Source: Aspergillus flavus (lineage: Eukaryota; Ascomycota; Eurotiomycetes; Eurotiales; Aspergillaceae). Taken from it: a DNA stretch of 64,000 nucleotides. Shown piece after piece: positions 52,906 through 64,000 of this stretch. The notes under the pieces are model-generated. The model was not told the DNA's origin. It worked only from the letters and a program-made list of their open reading frames with translations, and ran no database searches. Numbering within the stretch: position 1 is the first letter of the stretch; every line of letters starts with the position of its first letter. The stretch spans positions 2,108,001 through 2,172,000 of the forward strand of contig NC_092406.1 in NCBI RefSeq assembly GCF_009017415.1, in the 5' to 3' direction. The translations under genes and the position numbers were made by a program.

Positions 52906-52929
52906 ATATATATATATATATATATATAT
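52906..52929. repeat. (AT)12 microsatellite
   Basis: Twelve uninterrupted AT dinucleotides in gene-free sequence. Confidence 0.95.
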
Positions 52930-55900
52930 CAAAGACCCAAAAGAAAGAAAAGGTATAATCCAGATAAACCTCAAGTCCCAGGTAAAATTAGGAAAAATAA
53001 GATTTCCCACCGATAGTCTAAAACCAAAAAAAAGAACGTTGTGTAGATACTAGAAAGAAAAGACAGGTAAAAGTATCCATACCAAAATCATGGATCCATC
53101 GTTTCCTGTCAGTTTAACTCATACCCGTAAAAACGGCGAACCTTTCCCATGGGAATGTGCTAATCAAGATTACCAGAACCTAATTTTGGTTGAAGTGTGT
53201 TAGTACGGCATACCTCGTAACTTCCTCGAGTCAACGATCTGGATCCTTGGGACCATAAATGACGTTGAAGGTACTACCCAAGTTTCCTCTACCTTGGAGG
53301 GGAGGGGGAGGGGGGTGTGTGTGTGTGTTTACAACCTAAGACTTGCTCCATACCTAAAAGGGGGGTGGGAAGGGTAGTTGGCTTGTTCTTGTCAGAAAAT
53401 ACGAAGAGGGAAGAGAGGTAGGTGGGCTCCGCTCCGTTGAGCGGCGTCCTCTTTTTTTTTTCTTTTTTTTTTTTCTTTCTTCGGGCTTTACAAGTGATGG
53501 AAGTGTCGGGGACCATGTGGTTCCCGATTCGCCCAAGTGCCCGGTCTGAGACGAATCTCCCGTTCGGGTTTAGTTTCCCTTCAGCCTCTAACTCACTAGT
53601 ACGTAAGTTCTTACGGACTTTGTTCATAGCTGGGTGTACTTGCCCTAAACCTAACTCAGGGATTCGGACGACGACTATGTATGGTTGGGATGGTATATAG
53701 TCAATTTATGCATAACATATTCCAACACGACAGTTCTTTTGCCAGAAGCTACGACTCAATAGTTCAATAAATCCTACACCTATGAGATCGTGCACCATGT
53801 CTCCCTTTTCATAGTCTCTTTCCTAATCGGTGGAGTTATACATCCTGTACCCTGTAGGGAAAAAGAAAAAGAATAAAAAAATTGGCCGATTGCTGGTGCC
53901 CAACGTGACGTCTCGAGGATTCTATAGTATACGGTTTGTTCCTCCTCATTGCCCTCCCCAACTGCCAAAGAAGAAGCGGCATCGTTGTGACGCCACATTC
54001 CCGATCTAGTGGTATAGGACCCTGCAAAATACCAAATTGAGAAGTCACCCAACCTCGAAAGAGTAGTAGATATCGCGAAGTCTCTATGATGTCCTTTGTC
54101 ATGACCCGAACCCACGGCAAGGTTCGAACGTTGTCGAGGTTCCAGATCCATGAAGTCAGGATGTCTTCCCCAGTCCCACCTCTATACGAAGAACGACTAC
54201 GTAGATTCAAAGATGCCAAAGCCACCCCGTACCGATCCTTTCAAGCAGAACGGGTGACTTTCCCGCCCGGGAGGAGTGGGAAGCCATGCGCCTCTCCATT
54301 GTCCCCAACTGATTTGCGGGCCTGGTGTTTGGCTTCTACAGGGATGCCACGGTCAATGAAAAAAAGACGGCATCTCGAACATCTTGTTTGGCAACCCCCT
54401 GCCTGGGATATCCCAATACATACTAGGCCGTGATCCTAGAATGAAACATGATCCTGGTAGAAACGTAGTGGCGTCGAGAAACACTGGGATGCTACAGAGC
54501 CAAGCATCGGATTTTCAACTCGCATATGGCTATAAAAGCCGTTGCACATCATCGACTGAGGGATATCTTGGACTCCCGTATACACGCGGGATCCTCTGAT
54601 CCGCTGGAATCCTTACCAATAGTGTTCTATTCTTTGTCCTGGTGAGCCATCGGTGAATGTGAGCGTGCTCGTGGTTGTCTCATTACGGTCGGAATGGTTT
54701 GTCATATGGCCCACCCATGCAGACACTTTGACGACAGGACCAGCGTGTGGGGTAGGTTGCGGGACATGAGACCGGATGATTTGACTTTGCTCAAAGACTA
54801 TCAGTGCAAAGAGTCCCACAGGAAAAATGCAAGTCTGCGATGTGAAGAGGGGTTGCAGGTCCTTTCGGGCTTTGGTGAAACGGTCTGACAGATAACAATC
54901 CAAAGTTAGTAGTCAATGCACTCTGTCAGAGCATGACTGAATAAAAACCTCCCCAATTAGGAAGTGACAATATGCTCAAGATTTACAAAACAAGACAGGT
55001 TCGTAACGTCCAGCAGCCTTCAGTGTATTACGCCGAAATCGTCACAGAGATAGTGACTGACCGATACCGTACTTGTTGGTATATCTTGTCTGAAAACAGA
55101 CACCAGACTGTACCAGTCCACCCGCCTTGTCTGTGATCTTGATAGCGTAGGTTTTGTCAGATTAGCGCCACCACACGTCCACTGGGTGAGCATATTCTGG
55201 CCATCTGCGGCATTTTCCTCCATATCCATGTAGACAGGTCGTCAGCTCGAAGCGTTCAAGGAGCACTTGGAGGCAATCTGACTGGGCTATCAATCCGGTC
55301 AACGTCAGATAGGGAGCAGTTCGTGTACGCGCGACATCTTTGCCCCCGCTTGCATCCTCGTGGTCATGGATTTTCCTTGCATGAATCGTATATCCGTATG
55401 GGTGGGAAGCAAGATCTAGTAATTGCAAAGCAGCTCAAACCTTCTTTTCCCATCAAAGAGTTTCATCAAGAGAGGCCGTCAGTACATCCTTTCCTTAGTT
55501 GGCTCGTTCGTGTGCTGCACACTGCCGCCTCGCCTTGATCTTGGGTTACTTCACTGGCTGATCGTCCTGATAGTTTCCCAGCCATTGAAGTCTCATGGAG
55601 TGGATGTAACCATAAATAATTCCGAATTAGAGATCTCGAAAAATGGTTGGTGGTTATGAAACAGCAGCGGCCCGATGATGATGAGAGCCCGTGACGACCC
55701 CTTGCCTGTTTGGGTCAAGCAAGCGTAGAAGTTCCAGTTGTATTGATTCTTTGTTCACCACCTGACGTTACTTCTTCTATTGTCAATCCAGGTACGGAGT
55801 AGCTTTCACTCATACATCTCCGACACTAGAGAGTTTGGCTGCTATTACGTACTACTACACACTATGGCTCCGAAAGCATAATCAGTTGCCCGTTCACGAT

Positions 55901-57622
55901 CACATCACAGAGGGGAAGATTCGACCGAGCATGACTCGAGACGGAAGCAACAAAATGCTTAGCGGGCCCCTCTCGATGAATCCTTTAACATCTCGTGAGT
56001 GATTGCAGCTTGTACACTTCGAGACTAGGTAAGAAACTAGCCCTAACAGAGTGAACTTTCATCCGAGCAGAAGCTTACTGACTGCTGCATGATCAGTGTT
56101 CTGGTCAGATATCCGGTAACAGTCGCAAAATTCTTCATCTTGGCCATGATCTCACAGTGACGAAAACAAAAGTACCGCTGCCCAAAAATTTTCATCGAAG
56201 CGTCGAAGATATTAGAAATACAGAAGGACTAGCGATCTACTAGTATAAATTAGTGATCGTCTAGTCAGTCGACTATGGGCTCGGCTATGAGCAATGCGGG
56301 CTGTGTGCACGGTATCTACCCGGCTGTCGAAACTCTATCGGCAGGCGCCATCCCTTCCAGGCCCAGTTTTTCAGCCTTGGGTCCCAGTGCACAGGTTAAG
56401 CGCATGGCTATCCCGTCCCTAAGCTGGAAAGCACGCCCCATATCCCCTTCCCGCTGGGCAATAAGCGATATCGATCGTGATCCACGGGCCCCATGCTGGC
56501 TTGAACTGCCTCACAGTCACCTCCTGGTCCCGCTCCTAGGCTGGTTGTCTAACCGAGAATTGTCAAATTAACGCTGAACCTGGGAAGAATGTGTCGTTTT
56601 TCTGTCGCACTACTAGAAGCCGGTGTCTCGGGTTAACAACCGCTAAATGCGGTGATACACAACTACGGGTTCTAATATTAGGCATGAGCTTGTTGGGACT
56701 TGCCAATGACTCCTTCCAACATCGCCGCAAAGTGAAGAATGGGAAAAATAGCTCAAGAATGGGGAGGAGGGTGTGCCGCAGACCCTGCGATGCATTGTAC
56801 TTGCAATTTCGTGACCGGCAAGTGGGTGCCGGTCAGGATTATCTACCTAACACAAAACATTACCTAGCCTGCTCCACTAACTCCTCATCTTTCCCCTCAT
56901 CTTTCCGCTTGAGCCGTGAGGTGCACGGCTACCATTGGCATACTGTTGCCGAAAATGAGCCTGATATGATCAACGTAGGCACACGTGCTGCGTGACGCCT
57001 TCGACATGTTCAGATACATCACAATCCAACTTTTAGTGCTCATCGATAAGGACAGGATGAGGTCATGGCTTCCTCATAATTGAATCACCGGCTTCCATTT
57101 TCCTGTTTTAAAAAAAAGGAAAGAAAAGAAAAATGAGCCATCTAAAACAGAAGCATGTACATACAATGGCCAGGTTCTCCAGCCACCTTCTGGATTCGGT
57201 TGAGAAGGCTTCATTGGACACATAGTTGCTAATGCTAAGTGGCTTAGCACATACTGTGGATTTGGGGGGGAAAATACACTTTTGGTAGGATCGAATTATT
57301 GTTTGTGATTCTACCATGCATAACGCATACATCTAATCAGGTATTCGCGGCAGTCACCATAGCAGAAATACTCCTATACTTGGGTGGTTCTTGACGAACC
57401 CTCGGTTTTCCCAGGCCTAAGGTTCCTGTGAAATCAAATTAACAGTTAATTCCAAATATGTTTTCCACTTCCCCTGCATGAATGTGATCAGATGCATGGC
57501 ATTCTGCGTCTAATCAGGTATACTGGTTGACTGAATACGTAAATGCGCAAGATACATTCAGGTAAAAAATGTTACTATCATTGATCTTTGGCAAGAAAAG
57601 AGTATACGCTCGTACTAATTCT

Positions 57623-59651
57623 CTACGCCTTGACGAAAACAGGCATTGTCTCAATCGGGCAAGCAACCTCGACCGTCTTGCCTCCCTCGTAGACCTCGTC
57701 TTCACCCCATGATTTCCATGAAGCCCCTGATGGCAAATAAGCAGTGATCTTCCGTTGTCCTGCCTCAAGCACCGGGACTACAAGATACTTAGAGCCAAAC
57801 ATGTACTCTGTCTCGATATCCCATGCGGCCTTGTCCTCCGGGAACTCATAGAACAACGTCCGGATCACCGGGGAGCCCTTCTCATGGGCTTCTTTCATCA
57901 AGCTCCTAGTATAGTCTCTGAGCTCTTCACGAATGTTAATGTACTTCTTGCAGATCTCGTAGATCTCCTCTCCATAGGACCAAACCTCATTGTCAGATCC
58001 CGACGCAGTAGGCTGTCCTTCCGGCTTCGGTTCGCGGTCCCCATGCAGACGCATCACCGGACAGAACGTCCCCCATTGGAACCACCGAGTGAAAAGCTCC
58101 CTGAAAGCAGGGTCATCCGGGTTACCGCCGTGGAAACCGCCGATATCCGTCGTCCACCAAGGGATCCCAGCTAATCCCATATTCAGCCCAGCAGCCAGTT
58201 GATTGCGGAACGAGCTCCAGGAGGACGCAATGTCGCCGCTCCAGACCAGAGCACCATATTTCTGGCTGCCGGCCCAGGCACAACGGAGCAGGTTCACGAT
58301 GTTCTTTTGGCCCTCGGCCTCCATGCCTTCGTAGAACGCCCGTGCATACTCTTTGGGGAAGATGTTGCCGATCTGCATGTTGGGGCCGGCGTGGTAGCGA
58401 TATATGTCGAAATCGTAGATGCTGTATTCGGGCTCCGCTTCGTCTAGCCAGAAGACCTTGATGCCTTTGTCGTAGTAGTTCTTCTTTGCGGTTTGCCAGA
58501 TGAATTTCTGGGCTTCGGGGTTTGTGGCGTCGAAATGCGTGATGTCGCCGTCGCATTGCATGGCGATTCGTAGGCCGCGATCGTGGCGGATTAGGAGGCC
58601 TCGCTCGAGCATCTCTTTGTAGTTTACGGATGTGGTCTCGACGGTAGGCCAGATGGAGACCATTAGTTCCACGTTTAGTTCCTTGAGTTCTTTGATCATG
58701 GCATCTATTATTTGAAGTAGATGTCGGTTAGTGTTTATATATCTGCGGTGATGGGAAGGACAACTTACCAGGATCGGGCCAGAATTCAGGATCAAAGCTC
58801 CAGTCGCCTTGATGTTTCCAGTGGAAAAAGTCAATGACAATCAGGTCCAGTGGGACCTGTCGTCGTTTATATTCCCTCGCCACATTAAGCAGCTGCTCCT
58901 GATTCCAGTACCGGAGCTTGCATTGCCAGAACCCTAAGCCGTACTCCGGCATCATCGGAACGTAGCCAGTCACCTTCGCATACGCCTCCTCAATCTCCGC
59001 CGGCGTGTCACCTGCGACGACCCAGTAGTCCAGCGCCTTGGTAGAATATGCCTCGAAACTCATCGTATTCGTCCCAAAAACCGCCCGTCCAATACCAGGG
59101 TTATTCCACAAGAAGCCGTATCCGAGGGAGGAGACCGCAAAGGGAACACTGGCCTGAGAGTTTCGATGAGCCAGTTCGACATCAGCACCCTTAAGATTCA
59201 AGGATGGCTGTTGGTATTGACCCATTCCGAAGATCTTTTCCTTCGGGTCAAGGGACTCGAATCGCATGGTGAGGTGGAAATCGCCCCCTAGGATTCCTCG
59301 CAGTTCGCGAGCTTCGACCTCTAAGGCGCTGCATTTCGGGTCTTTGGGATCACGGCGATGGCGAGCGTATTCCTCCAGGAGCTTGTTTCCCTTGGAATCG
59401 TAGATGATGATCTTGCCGCGCTGGGAGACGACGGCTTTGATTTTGCCGTTGTAGATGCTCGCTTCTTTGCCTTCTGGTGTCTCGATGACGGGCTCACTTG
59501 CGCTGGGCTTTGTGGATAGCGCCCAGTCTTCGGTGGGTATTGATGAGAGCTTCGTAGCCCTCACTCTGAATGCGTTCTCGCCCCATGACTGAATCCAGAG
59601 GAGATGGTCATCGAAGCGAAAGATGAGCTTGTCGTCTTCGGCATAGAGCAT
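57623..59651 (-). CDS. GH31 alpha-xylosidase / alpha-glucosidase-like enzyme, cytoplasmic
   Basis: Two exons on the complement (59651-58769 and 58704-57623; intron GTAAGT...ATAG) give 654 residues. GH31 enzymes hydrolyse terminal alpha-glucosyl or alpha-xylosyl residues with retention. The N-terminal beta-sandwich runs to about residue 220 (KIFGMGQYQQPSLNLKG, AHRNSQASVPFAVSSLGYGF). The TIM barrel follows, with YGLGFWQCKLRYWNQEQLL, LDLIVIDFFHWKHQGDWSF, the nucleophile Asp382 in FWLDEAEPEY, and the acid/base Asp452 in LVWSGDIASSW. The WLDEAEPEY form, with GFWQCK upstream, is typical of the alpha-xylosidase branch. There is no signal peptide at MLYAEDDKLIF, so the substrate must be taken up first. 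The transporter gene lies head-to-head 1.1 kb away. Alpha-glucosidase specificity remains possible. Confidence 0.93.
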
Positions 59652-60769
59652 GGTGGAGAGATTGAATTATAAGGGGCGTAACTGGCTCAAGAGTGTAAAT
59701 GACAAAATAATGCTATCCGAGAAGAAGAGAAAGCAATGGTTACCTTGGGGGATACAGAGCCATTAAATGATCAGAGCGACTGGTGGCCCTGGTGTCCCCC
59801 TCATGGGGACTCGACTTCGCCAGCGCAACAGGTGCCCCCTGCAACACATGCAGAAATGCGACCACGCCGGCGTTCCAACCGTCGGTATATAACGACAATT
59901 GGCAGTTCCCCTGCGGAGGAGCTCCGGTGGTGGTGGGGGATTTCATTGTTAACCCGCCAAGTATCTACTTATCCATATTATCCGGCGGGCGAGCTCTCCT
60001 CGGATTGGCACAAATGTAACTATAGCCTAAAGTACACCGCGCCTCGTATGACGCCTCAAGGCTTAAGAGAATAACATTAACGGCCTTCATGTGGAGCAAA
60101 GGTATGATTTACCTGCGAGATTAAGATGTGGAGATTCCGATCTCTCCCCCGCATTTACATGACGTTCTGTACTTCATAGATAGCTCCATATATTTCCCAA
60201 CTGGGATCTAGAATGTCTGGTTCTCCAGTCTGGTTGTGTATACGACGCAGCTAGAGGAATCACACGATGCTTCCTAAGCTTGGCAGTGGTCCTTTTATCC
60301 AACAGCATTTATGATCCAGACGACGCCATACTCCTGTCCAACACAAGCGTTTCGTTGGAACCCCCACGCTCATCCAGGCCGAGCTTACGCCAGCTTGTAC
60401 GCCGATGAATGACGGGCTCTCCATTTCAAGCAATCAGATAGCTTAGAAACTGCTACCAGGATTCTCGGTTGAATGAAAGCCCAATAGGTTAAAGCATTCA
60501 ACTCTCACTAGATATGCCGTATCTTGTACCCCATGGGGAACCATGTCAATCCTGCGGGGTGCATTTCATTTACCCCAGATAATGGACAAAGTCCGGTGTC
60601 TTGGCTACTGCTTTAAAGTTAGCAAGCTGGACAATGATACGTTTGCCTGTGGATGAATTGCCTCTCACGACACTAATCAGAGCTATAAATATGTCAGGTT
60701 GCCTCGTATCTGGAATGCACAGCTCAGACACCTCTCTCAGGCTTTCTCGTGAGAGTTGTACGTTTCAAG
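59652..60769. promoter_or_regulatory. Shared divergent promoter of the GH31 and MFS genes
   Basis: A 1,118-bp interval with no supportable ORF. It contains CGG-N8-CGG at 59914-59927, CreA-type SYGGRG words (GCGGAG at 59913, GTGGGG near 59932), TTATAA about 20 bp upstream of the GH31 start, and TATAAATA at 60684-60691, 79 bp before the transporter ATG. Coordinated control of both genes is inferred. Confidence 0.55.
59914..59927. promoter_or_regulatory. Candidate AmyR-type binding site (CGG-N8-CGG)
   Basis: CGG, eight bases (AGGAGCTC), then CGG. This matches the CGGN8(C/A)GG consensus recognised by the Zn2Cys6 activator AmyR of Aspergillus starch and maltose genes. It sits about 265 bp from the GH31 start and 845 bp from the transporter start. 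A single match could arise by chance. Confidence 0.4.
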
Positions 60770-62469
60770 ATGAAAATTGACGAAGACGTTTCCAAGGAGC
60801 ACAGTGCTCACATCGAGCATGCCGAAGAAACTACGGTTCCAACCAAGGATGCTCTACAGGCCTCTACGGATGAGCATGAAGCTACCGTGTGGGAAGCCCT
60901 AAGGCACAACTATAAAGCCGTGTTGTGGTCTGCCGCTATCTCGTTGTCGATCATTATGGAAGGATATGATGTTGGTGAGCATTATCAGGCACACTGCTAT
61001 ATTTCTTGAGTTGCCGGGCCTTTTGTAACGGTGCAATAGCCCTCATCTATCAGTTCTTCACATACCCTGCGTTCCAAGAGAAATTCGGATCATACCGTCC
61101 AGAGCAAGGGGACTACATCGTCAGCGGACCTTGGCAGGCAGGTCTCAGCAATGGTGCCAATGTCGGTATCGTGATTGGCGGCTTCATGAACGGCTACTTG
61201 TCTACAAGATTTGGATATAAGAGAGTCCTTCTGGCGGCTCTCTTCTTTATGAACTGGTTCATTTTCATTCTCTTCTTCGCTCCGTCGGCGCCTGTACTGC
61301 TCGTCGGGCAGATCCTGTGCGGGCTCACTTGGGGCGTTTTTGCGACATCATCGCCAGCCTATGCCTCGGAAGTATGTCCACTTGCTCTCCGTGGATACTT
61401 GACGTGCTATGTGAATCTTTGCTGGGCCATGGGTCAATTCATCGCCTCCGGCGCCCTTTACGGCTTGCTGAAGATCGATAGCGAGTGGTCTTACCGTATT
61501 GCCTACGCTCTACAGTGGATTTGGCCTGTTCCTCTCTTCGTTCTGATTATGTTTGCGCCAGAGTCCCCCTGGTGGTTAGCACGAAACAATCGTATGGATG
61601 ATGCCTATAAATCTCTTGCCCGACTCGACACCCGCGGCCGCGAAGCACATCAGAGAACCCTAGCGCAGATTATGCATACGCTCGAGCTAGAGTCAAAGTT
61701 GGAGTCCGGATCCAGCTATCTAGACTGTTTCCGAGGCATCGACCGACGCCGCACCGAAGTTGTCTGTATGAGCTTCGCAGGTCAAGTCTTGTCCGGCTCG
61801 GCCTTTGCCTACACTCCCACCTACTTCTTCGTCCAGGCGGGAATCAGCACCGAAAACGCCTACCAAATCACCGTAGGGGGTACGGCGATATCCTTTGTCG
61901 GGACTATCATCTCGTGGTTCTTGCTGACCCGGTTTGGTCGACGCGAACTGTACGTGACTGGCGTTGCCTGTTTGACCGGGTTCTTGTTGATCATCGGAAT
62001 CACTGCTGCTGCATCTGAGTCCAGCAGCGCGAAATGGGGCCAAGCTGCTATGTGTTTGGTGTGGCTCTTCACTTATTCCGTCACCCTGGGACCTGTTACC
62101 TACACCATTATTTCCGAGACGTCCTCCGTTCATTTGAGGGCGAAATCGGTTTGCCTATCACGCAATGTTTACAACATCACCAATATCGTTGCCCAAGTCG
62201 TCGAACCTTATCTGATTAACCCGACTGAGGCCAATCTGAAGGGTAAGACGGCGTTCGTCTGGGCAGCGACCGCAGCGGTGACTACAGTCTGGGCGTTCTT
62301 TCGACTGCCAGAATGCAGAGGCAGAACTTATGATGAGCTGGACGTGATGTTTCATCGGAAACTGCCCGCTAGGAAATTCGCTACGTATCAGGTCAACGCG
62401 CATGATGCGGATGCACTGAAGACGAGCCCTGCGGAATTTGTTGTAGACAATAGTGGTGACAAAGCTTGA
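60770..62469 (+). CDS. MFS sugar transporter, maltose/alpha-glucoside permease type
   Basis: Exons 60770-60974 and 61040-62469 (intron GTGAGC...ATAG) give 544 residues with about 12 membrane helices. It is a proton symporter of the fungal sugar porter family in the plasma membrane. Signatures: an acidic cytosolic N-terminus of about 50 residues, then SIIMEGYDV; RFGYKRV after helix 2; PESPWWLARNNR at 242 onward (family PESPRWL); LTRFGRRELYVTG; and PECRGRTYDELD at 492 onward, the variant of PETKG seen in alpha-glucoside and maltose permeases. The ATG at 60770 was chosen because the upstream in-frame codons start only with GTG and a TATA box lies 79 bp before it. Its head-to-head partner is an intracellular GH31 enzyme. 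The exact sugar is inferred. Confidence 0.92.
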
Positions 62470-62826
62470 ACGAAATGTATTGTAGCAGACGTAAATTGGA
62501 CTGAAAGATAGGGAATCAATTTTATTTCAATCTTATCGATTCATCATACACTAAAGACGAATAAATGAGTACTATGAATGAGTGATTTGTAGTTGCCAAC
62601 GAAAAGTAAGTCCGTTGCCGCCTCCGAGCGGTGAGCCCAGTGACTTCTGCTCATCGCCGGCACTTCCAAAGCTTCAGTTCGCGATTGATTCATATCTTTC
62701 TCATGCCCCCCTTCTTCCCGCTTTATTATTGAAAGAACTTTTCTCAATCTACATTTCTGTCTGCTACACTTCTTTCCCTACCGTATCCACGACATTCCGT
62801 TAATCCGCAAGTGACCCTCCCCCGCA
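62470..62826. other. Intergenic between transporter and RNA-binding gene
   Basis: This holds the transporter 3' flank and the promoter of the next gene, with pyrimidine-rich sequence (about 62690-62780) directly upstream of its ATG. No gene is seen. Confidence 0.45.
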
Positions 62827-64000
62827 ATGGAGGTCGCCGGCGTACAACAGCCTTCCGCCTCCAACGGTGACCACGCCATGGATGCGTCAATGGATATTGA
62901 CATGGACCTGGACCTTGGTCCATTGCCGGAAGTTGAACCGATTGAAACTGTGAGTCTGAATGCATCCAAAGTGCCCACCGTGCCTCATCTAACCCTGGTC
63001 GCGCGACTCAGGACCCAATGGGCGGAACAATTGCCTTTCAGGATGGAGCCGTAGATCCCCAGTCTTCCGAAGCCCAGTACGAGAAAGTACACGTCAGAGG
63101 TGTCGACGAATTGACGACCGATAACATCAAACAATTCGCGAACGAACACTTCACCCTCGAAGCTCCTTCCCGGGTCGAATGGATCGATGACACATCGGCA
63201 AATCTCATCTACTCCTCGCCTGAAATCGGTCTCCAGGCTTTGTCGGCCTTGACGCAGGCTAGTGAAGAGGAAGATACGTCCGAGTTACCGGCGCTGCGAC
63301 TCCGATCCGCCAAGCTCCTCTCTTCCCACCCCGATTCCGTACTCCAGGTGAGATCGGCCGTGAAGACCGATCGCAAGAAGCCTCGCGCCCATGAAGCCAG
63401 TCGTTTCTACCTTATGCACCCTGAACACGATCCTCGCGAGCGTCTGCGACGGGAATTTGACGATAGACGACGTCAGGGTGGTGGAGACGATGGGGATTAC
63501 CGGCGGAGACGGTTCGACGGCCGGGAATTGCGGCGACGGAGAGATCGTGACGGAGATGAAATTATTAGCGCTAATATGTATGACGATTCGGGGGCAGCTA
63601 GCACGGATTATTCTGAGACAGCAAGAGGTCGCGATGAGCGAGGCAGGCGTCGACACCGGGACCGGGAACTATTTCCATCGGAAGAAGGACGTCCTTCAGG
63701 GCGCCTTCAGAATCGCAGTGCTTCTCCGGGTCGAGATACGTTGGTGGAGAGCGGGTATTCAGAGCAGGACCGTCGCGACTCGCGCAGACACTTCCGTGAG
63801 AGATCGCCTCAGATCGATCGCCGGAATAAAGGCAAGGAACTCTTTCCATCTTCAAAACCCTCCGGCCCCGATGCCGATGAGAGCTCGCGAGAGCTATTCC
63901 CGAATAAGCCAGCCACCAGTTATCTCAAGAAGGAGCTGTTCCCCAGCAAGCACAGCAATCATCGTCGGTCGGATGCCATAGATGCTGCAGATGAAACGGC
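62827..64000 (+). CDS. NCBP3-like RNA-binding protein, truncated by the window edge
   Basis: Exon 1 is 62827-62949; a GTGAGT...CTCAG intron leads to exon 2 from 63012, which stays open to the end of the window, giving at least 370 residues with the C-terminus missing. The N-terminus is acidic with a repeated Met-Asp pattern (MDASMDIDMDLDLG). An RRM-like domain follows (YEKVHVRGVDELTTDNIKQF, then RVEWIDDTSANLIYSS), with the WIDD feature of nuclear cap-binding subunit 3-type proteins. Then come HPEHDPRERLRREFDDRRR and a long Arg/Asp/Ser-rich, probably disordered tail with repeated ELFP motifs. In animals this family links capped RNA to export. The fungal role is inferred. Two closely spaced CAG acceptors exist; the one at 63011 preserves frame. 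Confidence 0.85.

Larger units (their letters stand above)
46174..57622. other. Gene desert upstream of flbD
   Basis: About 11.4 kb without a supportable gene. Every ORF is under 160 codons, lacks known motifs and does not join into a splice model. The flbD-proximal kilobase probably holds its promoter and leader. Landmarks: an AT-rich inverted repeat at 46818-46873, five TACGGAGTA copies (47171, 47214, 48111, 50772, 55793), an (AT)12 microsatellite at 52906-52929, a (TG)n run near 53316-53328 and a T-rich run at 53451-53473. Minus-strand fragments at 54613-55428 look faintly protein-like but are broken. Confidence 0.45.

Noticed and set aside
54613..55428. Series of minus-strand fragments (HYW-ending ORF and pieces upstream) that could be a spliced gene
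   Set aside because: Some stretches read like protein, but frames cannot be joined with normal introns. At best it is a further decayed relic.

Overview
The window is nuclear DNA of a filamentous ascomycete, most likely an Aspergillus-like member of the Eurotiales. Genes are interrupted by short introns (about 50-80 bp) with GT donors and AG acceptors. The gene set includes PalB, a FlbD-type Myb regulator, a filamentous-fungal O-GlcNAc-type transferase, LCL3 and a maltose-permease-like transporter. I recognise no rRNA or tRNA gene, no CRISPR array and no intact transposon.

Layout. 1.3-11.3 kb holds four minus-strand genes: an atypical extended-SDR (NAD-epimerase-like) protein, a hypothetical protein, the ESCRT cofactor Vta1, and the calpain-like protease PalB. 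12.1-22.6 kb is a compact housekeeping block: a peroxisomal-type carrier (+), LCL3 nuclease (+), GTP:AMP-type adenylate kinase (-), DNA primase large subunit PRI2 (+), COPII coat SEC23 (+) and ribosomal protein L12 (+). After a 4.5-kb gene-free stretch comes a 1,668-residue TPR/GT41 O-linked GlcNAc-type transferase (27.1-32.2 kb). Its leader region carries three consecutive 12-codon upstream ORFs.

32.2-57.6 kb is almost empty. It begins with a graveyard of decayed minus-strand coding sequence, including the C-terminal part of an HNH-nuclease family protein. It then contains one intact gene, the developmental Myb factor flbD (45.2-46.2 kb), lying between gene-free stretches of roughly 7.6-13 kb and 11.4 kb. 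These stretches hold a Fot1/Pogo-like inverted-repeat remnant, simple repeats and many copies of a 9-bp motif, TACGGAGTA.

The right end (57.6-64 kb) has a divergent pair, a cytoplasmic GH31 alpha-xylosidase/alpha-glucosidase-like enzyme (-) and an MFS alpha-glucoside-type transporter (+). They share a 1.1-kb promoter with a CGG-N8-CGG (AmyR-type) site, which suggests an uptake-and-hydrolysis module for an alpha-linked disaccharide. The last gene, an NCBP3-like RNA-binding protein, runs off the edge.

Functional links: Vta1 and PalB both act on the ESCRT machinery (multivesicular-body sorting and ambient-pH signalling) and are direct neighbours. GH31 and MFS probably form a catabolic unit. The other genes look like ordinary housekeeping neighbours. 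Exon joins were read by eye from splice consensus, frame continuity and family knowledge; no database search was run.
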